This document shows, piece by piece, positions 33,029 to 34,282 of a DNA stretch of 34,282 nt. Location of the stretch: assembly GCA_905235375.1 (NCBI GenBank), contig CAJOLH010000061.1:1-34282 (forward strand). Reading direction: 5' to 3'. The notes under the pieces are model-generated. The model was not told the DNA's origin, ran no database searches, and worked only from the letters and a program-made list of their open reading frames with translations. The DNA comes from an uncultured Bacteroidales bacterium. Lineage in GTDB: Bacteria; Bacteroidota; Bacteroidia; Bacteroidales; UBA3663. The translations under genes and the position numbers were made by a program. How positions within the stretch are numbered: position 1 is the first letter of the stretch; every line of letters begins with the position of its first letter.

Positions 33029-33490
33029 CATGTCCCCCAACGAACGTTAGCGGACATCATTCTGTAGAACCATATCCTCCAACGGACGTTAGCGGACATC
33101 CTCCCGTCGTCGCATGTCCTCCAACGGAAGTTAGCGGACATCCTCCTGTCGCAGCATATCCTCCAGTGAACGTTAGCGGACATCCTCCCGTCGCCGTATG
33201 TCCTTCAGCGAACGTTAGCGGACATCCTCCCGTCGCCGCATGTCCTTCAGCGAACGTTAGCGGACATCCTCCCGTCGCGGCATGTCCTCCAACGAACGTT
33301 AGCGGACATCCTCCCGTCACTGTATGTCCTTCAACGTACGTCAGCGGACATCATCCCATCTCCGCATGTCCTCCAGCGAACGTTAGCGGACATCCTTCCG
33401 TCTCCGCATGTCCTACAGCGAACGTTAGCGGACATGCTCCCATCGCAGCATATCCTCCAGCGAACGTTGGGGGACATGCTACGATCTGAA
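33029..33490. repeat. Eleven tandem 42-bp units
   Basis: Eleven head-to-tail units of exactly 42 bp, with the consensus order CATGTCCTCCAGCG, AACGTTAGCGGACAT, CCTCCCGTCGCCG. The best-conserved part is AACGTTAGCGGACAT. Each unit carries ATGTCC and GGACAT as inverted arms around the palindrome AACGTT, so each can form a small stem or bind a dimeric protein. The last unit is degenerate. The array lies in a plus-strand frame open from 32758 to 33489 (period 14 codons, Pro/Val/Ser/Gly/His-rich). Substitutions fall at all codon positions and no ATG, signal peptide or promoter supports translation, so I list it as DNA repeats. No unique spacers: not CRISPR. Confidence 0.93.
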
Positions 33491-33643
33491 AAAGGGTTTC
33501 GTCATTTCTTGTCACGTAAATTCTTTAATTCGATAATCCGTGATAAAAAATCATTGTTGTTTGCTGGTTCGCGCAAGATGCTCCTGTGAATAATGATATT
33601 TGCAGCAAGCATTTCGAACGATTCGAAAAACGGCGACAGTAGA

Positions 33644-33740
33644 GTTTTCGTTGATTTCGATGTTTTCGTAGTTTTCGGAATCCTAAAATACGAAGGAAGT
33701 TATTCCGAAAATGTCCGAAAAAACGAAAAAGTCCGAAAAT
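33644..33740. repeat. 97-bp palindromic repeat, copy 1
   Basis: It contains TTTTCGGAA and TTCCGAAAA segments in inverted order around a short centre, so it is internally palindromic. Copy 2 at 34036-34132 lies in the same orientation and differs at about 6 of 97 positions. Between the two lies ~295 bp of unrelated sequence. Confidence 0.88.
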
Positions 33741-33923
33741 TGGATCACGGATCATGAGGATTCAACGGATGAATGTCCGAATAAAGGCACACAGATTCGC
33801 ACAGATCCACACAGATTTTTGCTTGCGCACCCCCAGGTTAGTCCATTAAGTCCTTGAAGTCCGTAGAGAAAAAAGAAAAACTCCGCAGAGATAAGAGGTC
33901 GAGACAAAGTCCGTGTTATCCGC

Positions 33924-33952
33924 CCAGTGGTCGGCTAAGCAATGACCACTGG
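33924..33952. repeat. CCAGTGGTC hairpin, partner of 27160-27188
   Basis: A 9-bp perfect stem (CCAGTGGTC/GACCACTGG) with an 11-nt loop, followed by TCTCCCTTGG. The hairpin at 27160-27188 has the same stem length, loop length and 3' flank but one swapped base pair. Confidence 0.75.
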
Positions 33953-34035
33953 TCTCCCTTGGGCAAGCAGACAATCCGTGAGATTCGTGTGATCTGTGAT
34001 CAAAAAACATCTAAAACACGTGAAGGATGAAATAG

Positions 34036-34132
34036 GTTTTCGTTGATTTCGATGTTTTCGTAGTTTTCGGAATCCTAAAACACGATGGAAGTTATTCCGA
34101 AAATATCCGAAAAGACGAAAATATCCGAAAAT
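34036..34132. repeat. 97-bp palindromic repeat, copy 2
   Basis: Direct repeat of 33644-33740 with about six substitutions, mainly in the right half. It has the same internal inverted symmetry built on TTTTCGGA/TCCGAAAA. Confidence 0.88.
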
Positions 34133-34200
34133 ATTCTGTAATCACTAACAATGGAATATCGAACACTTCGCACATATCGGGCATTGATGCCATAAAGAGA

Positions 34201-34239
34201 AAGCAATCCCCGGGACCAGAAGGATTCCGGGGATTGCTT
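34201..34239 (-). terminator. Probable intrinsic terminator of a minus-strand gene beyond the window
   Basis: A perfect 13-bp stem, AAGCAATCCCCGG (34201-34213) with CCGGGGATTGCTT (34227-34239), and a 13-nt loop. Read on the minus strand the stem is followed by the T-rich TCTCTTTAT. On the plus strand no T run follows. One minus-strand frame entering at the window edge stops about 20 bp before the stem, consistent with the 3' end of a gene to the right. Confidence 0.65.
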
Positions 34240-34282
34240 CATGACAATGGATGTCAAGATGCTGTTGTCGCAAGCCAGCACA

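Larger units (their letters stand above)
33491..34200. other. Intergenic region with repeats and no gene seen
   Basis: AT-rich DNA with no credible coding frame. It holds the 97-bp direct-repeat pair, a CCAGTGGTC hairpin (33924-33952), and short ACACAGATT-type repeats at 33789-33821 of the kind scattered between genes in Bacteroidota. Nothing else was recognised. Confidence 0.6.

Noticed and set aside
32758..33489. 243-residue plus-strand frame through the 42-bp array
   Set aside because: It starts at GTG with no signal peptide or promoter, and unit differences fall at all codon positions. Kept as a DNA repeat, though translation is not excluded.
33029..33490. CRISPR array
   Set aside because: Units are contiguous and similar along their whole length, with no unique spacers and no cas genes nearby.
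34075..34281. 68-residue minus-strand frame at the window edge
   Set aside because: It runs through a terminator-like stem and a 97-bp repeat copy and has no recognisable domain.

Overview
The window reads as chromosomal DNA of a Bacteroidota, most likely a Bacteroidales/Prevotellaceae-type gut or oral bacterium. The evidence is a SusC/SusD pair, a hybrid two-component regulator with an AraC output, C-terminal sorting tails of the type IX secretion kind, and promoters of the TAnnTTTG type. The genus is inference.

Left third (1-12376, + strand): a secondary-metabolite locus. It opens with the 3' end of a SpoIIE-phosphatase/RsbW-kinase fusion and a STAS anti-anti-sigma protein. A predicted outer-membrane barrel overlaps the STAS gene by ATGA. 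A 2497-residue two-module NRPS (C-A-T-C-A-T-R) follows, then a MATE exporter and a Sfp-type phosphopantetheinyl transferase. Together these would prime, build, reductively release and export a small modified dipeptide, plausibly an N-acyl dipeptide aldehyde or a pyrazinone derived from an aldehyde. The upstream partner-switching proteins may regulate it.

Middle (12567-26916, - strand): a polysaccharide-utilisation locus. In transcription order it holds SusC, SusD, a GH43-like propeller lipoprotein, an FG-GAP repeat protein, a small sorting-domain protein, an Asp-box (sialidase-fold) protein and a six-hairpin glycosidase-like protein. A separately promoted secreted protein lies beyond. Right (27593-32745, - strand): a GH43 lipoprotein overlapping a hybrid two-component system that probably senses the glycan and controls the locus. 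From 32746 to the end I see no convincing gene.

The most unusual content is the repeats. (i) A ~140-bp palindromic element occurs twice, on both sides of the porin/NRPS/MATE block. (ii) Arrays of 9-bp units lie between genes and, in frame, inside the NRPS linkers and reductase domain. (iii) A family of long hairpins built from ~10-bp AAGGGATNTT-like units has one copy in frame inside the first adenylation domain. (iv) An array of eleven 42-bp units sits near the right end. (v) There is a 97-bp palindromic direct-repeat pair, and a hairpin pair whose stems differ by one compensatory base pair. All domain calls, alignments and repeat counts were made by eye.
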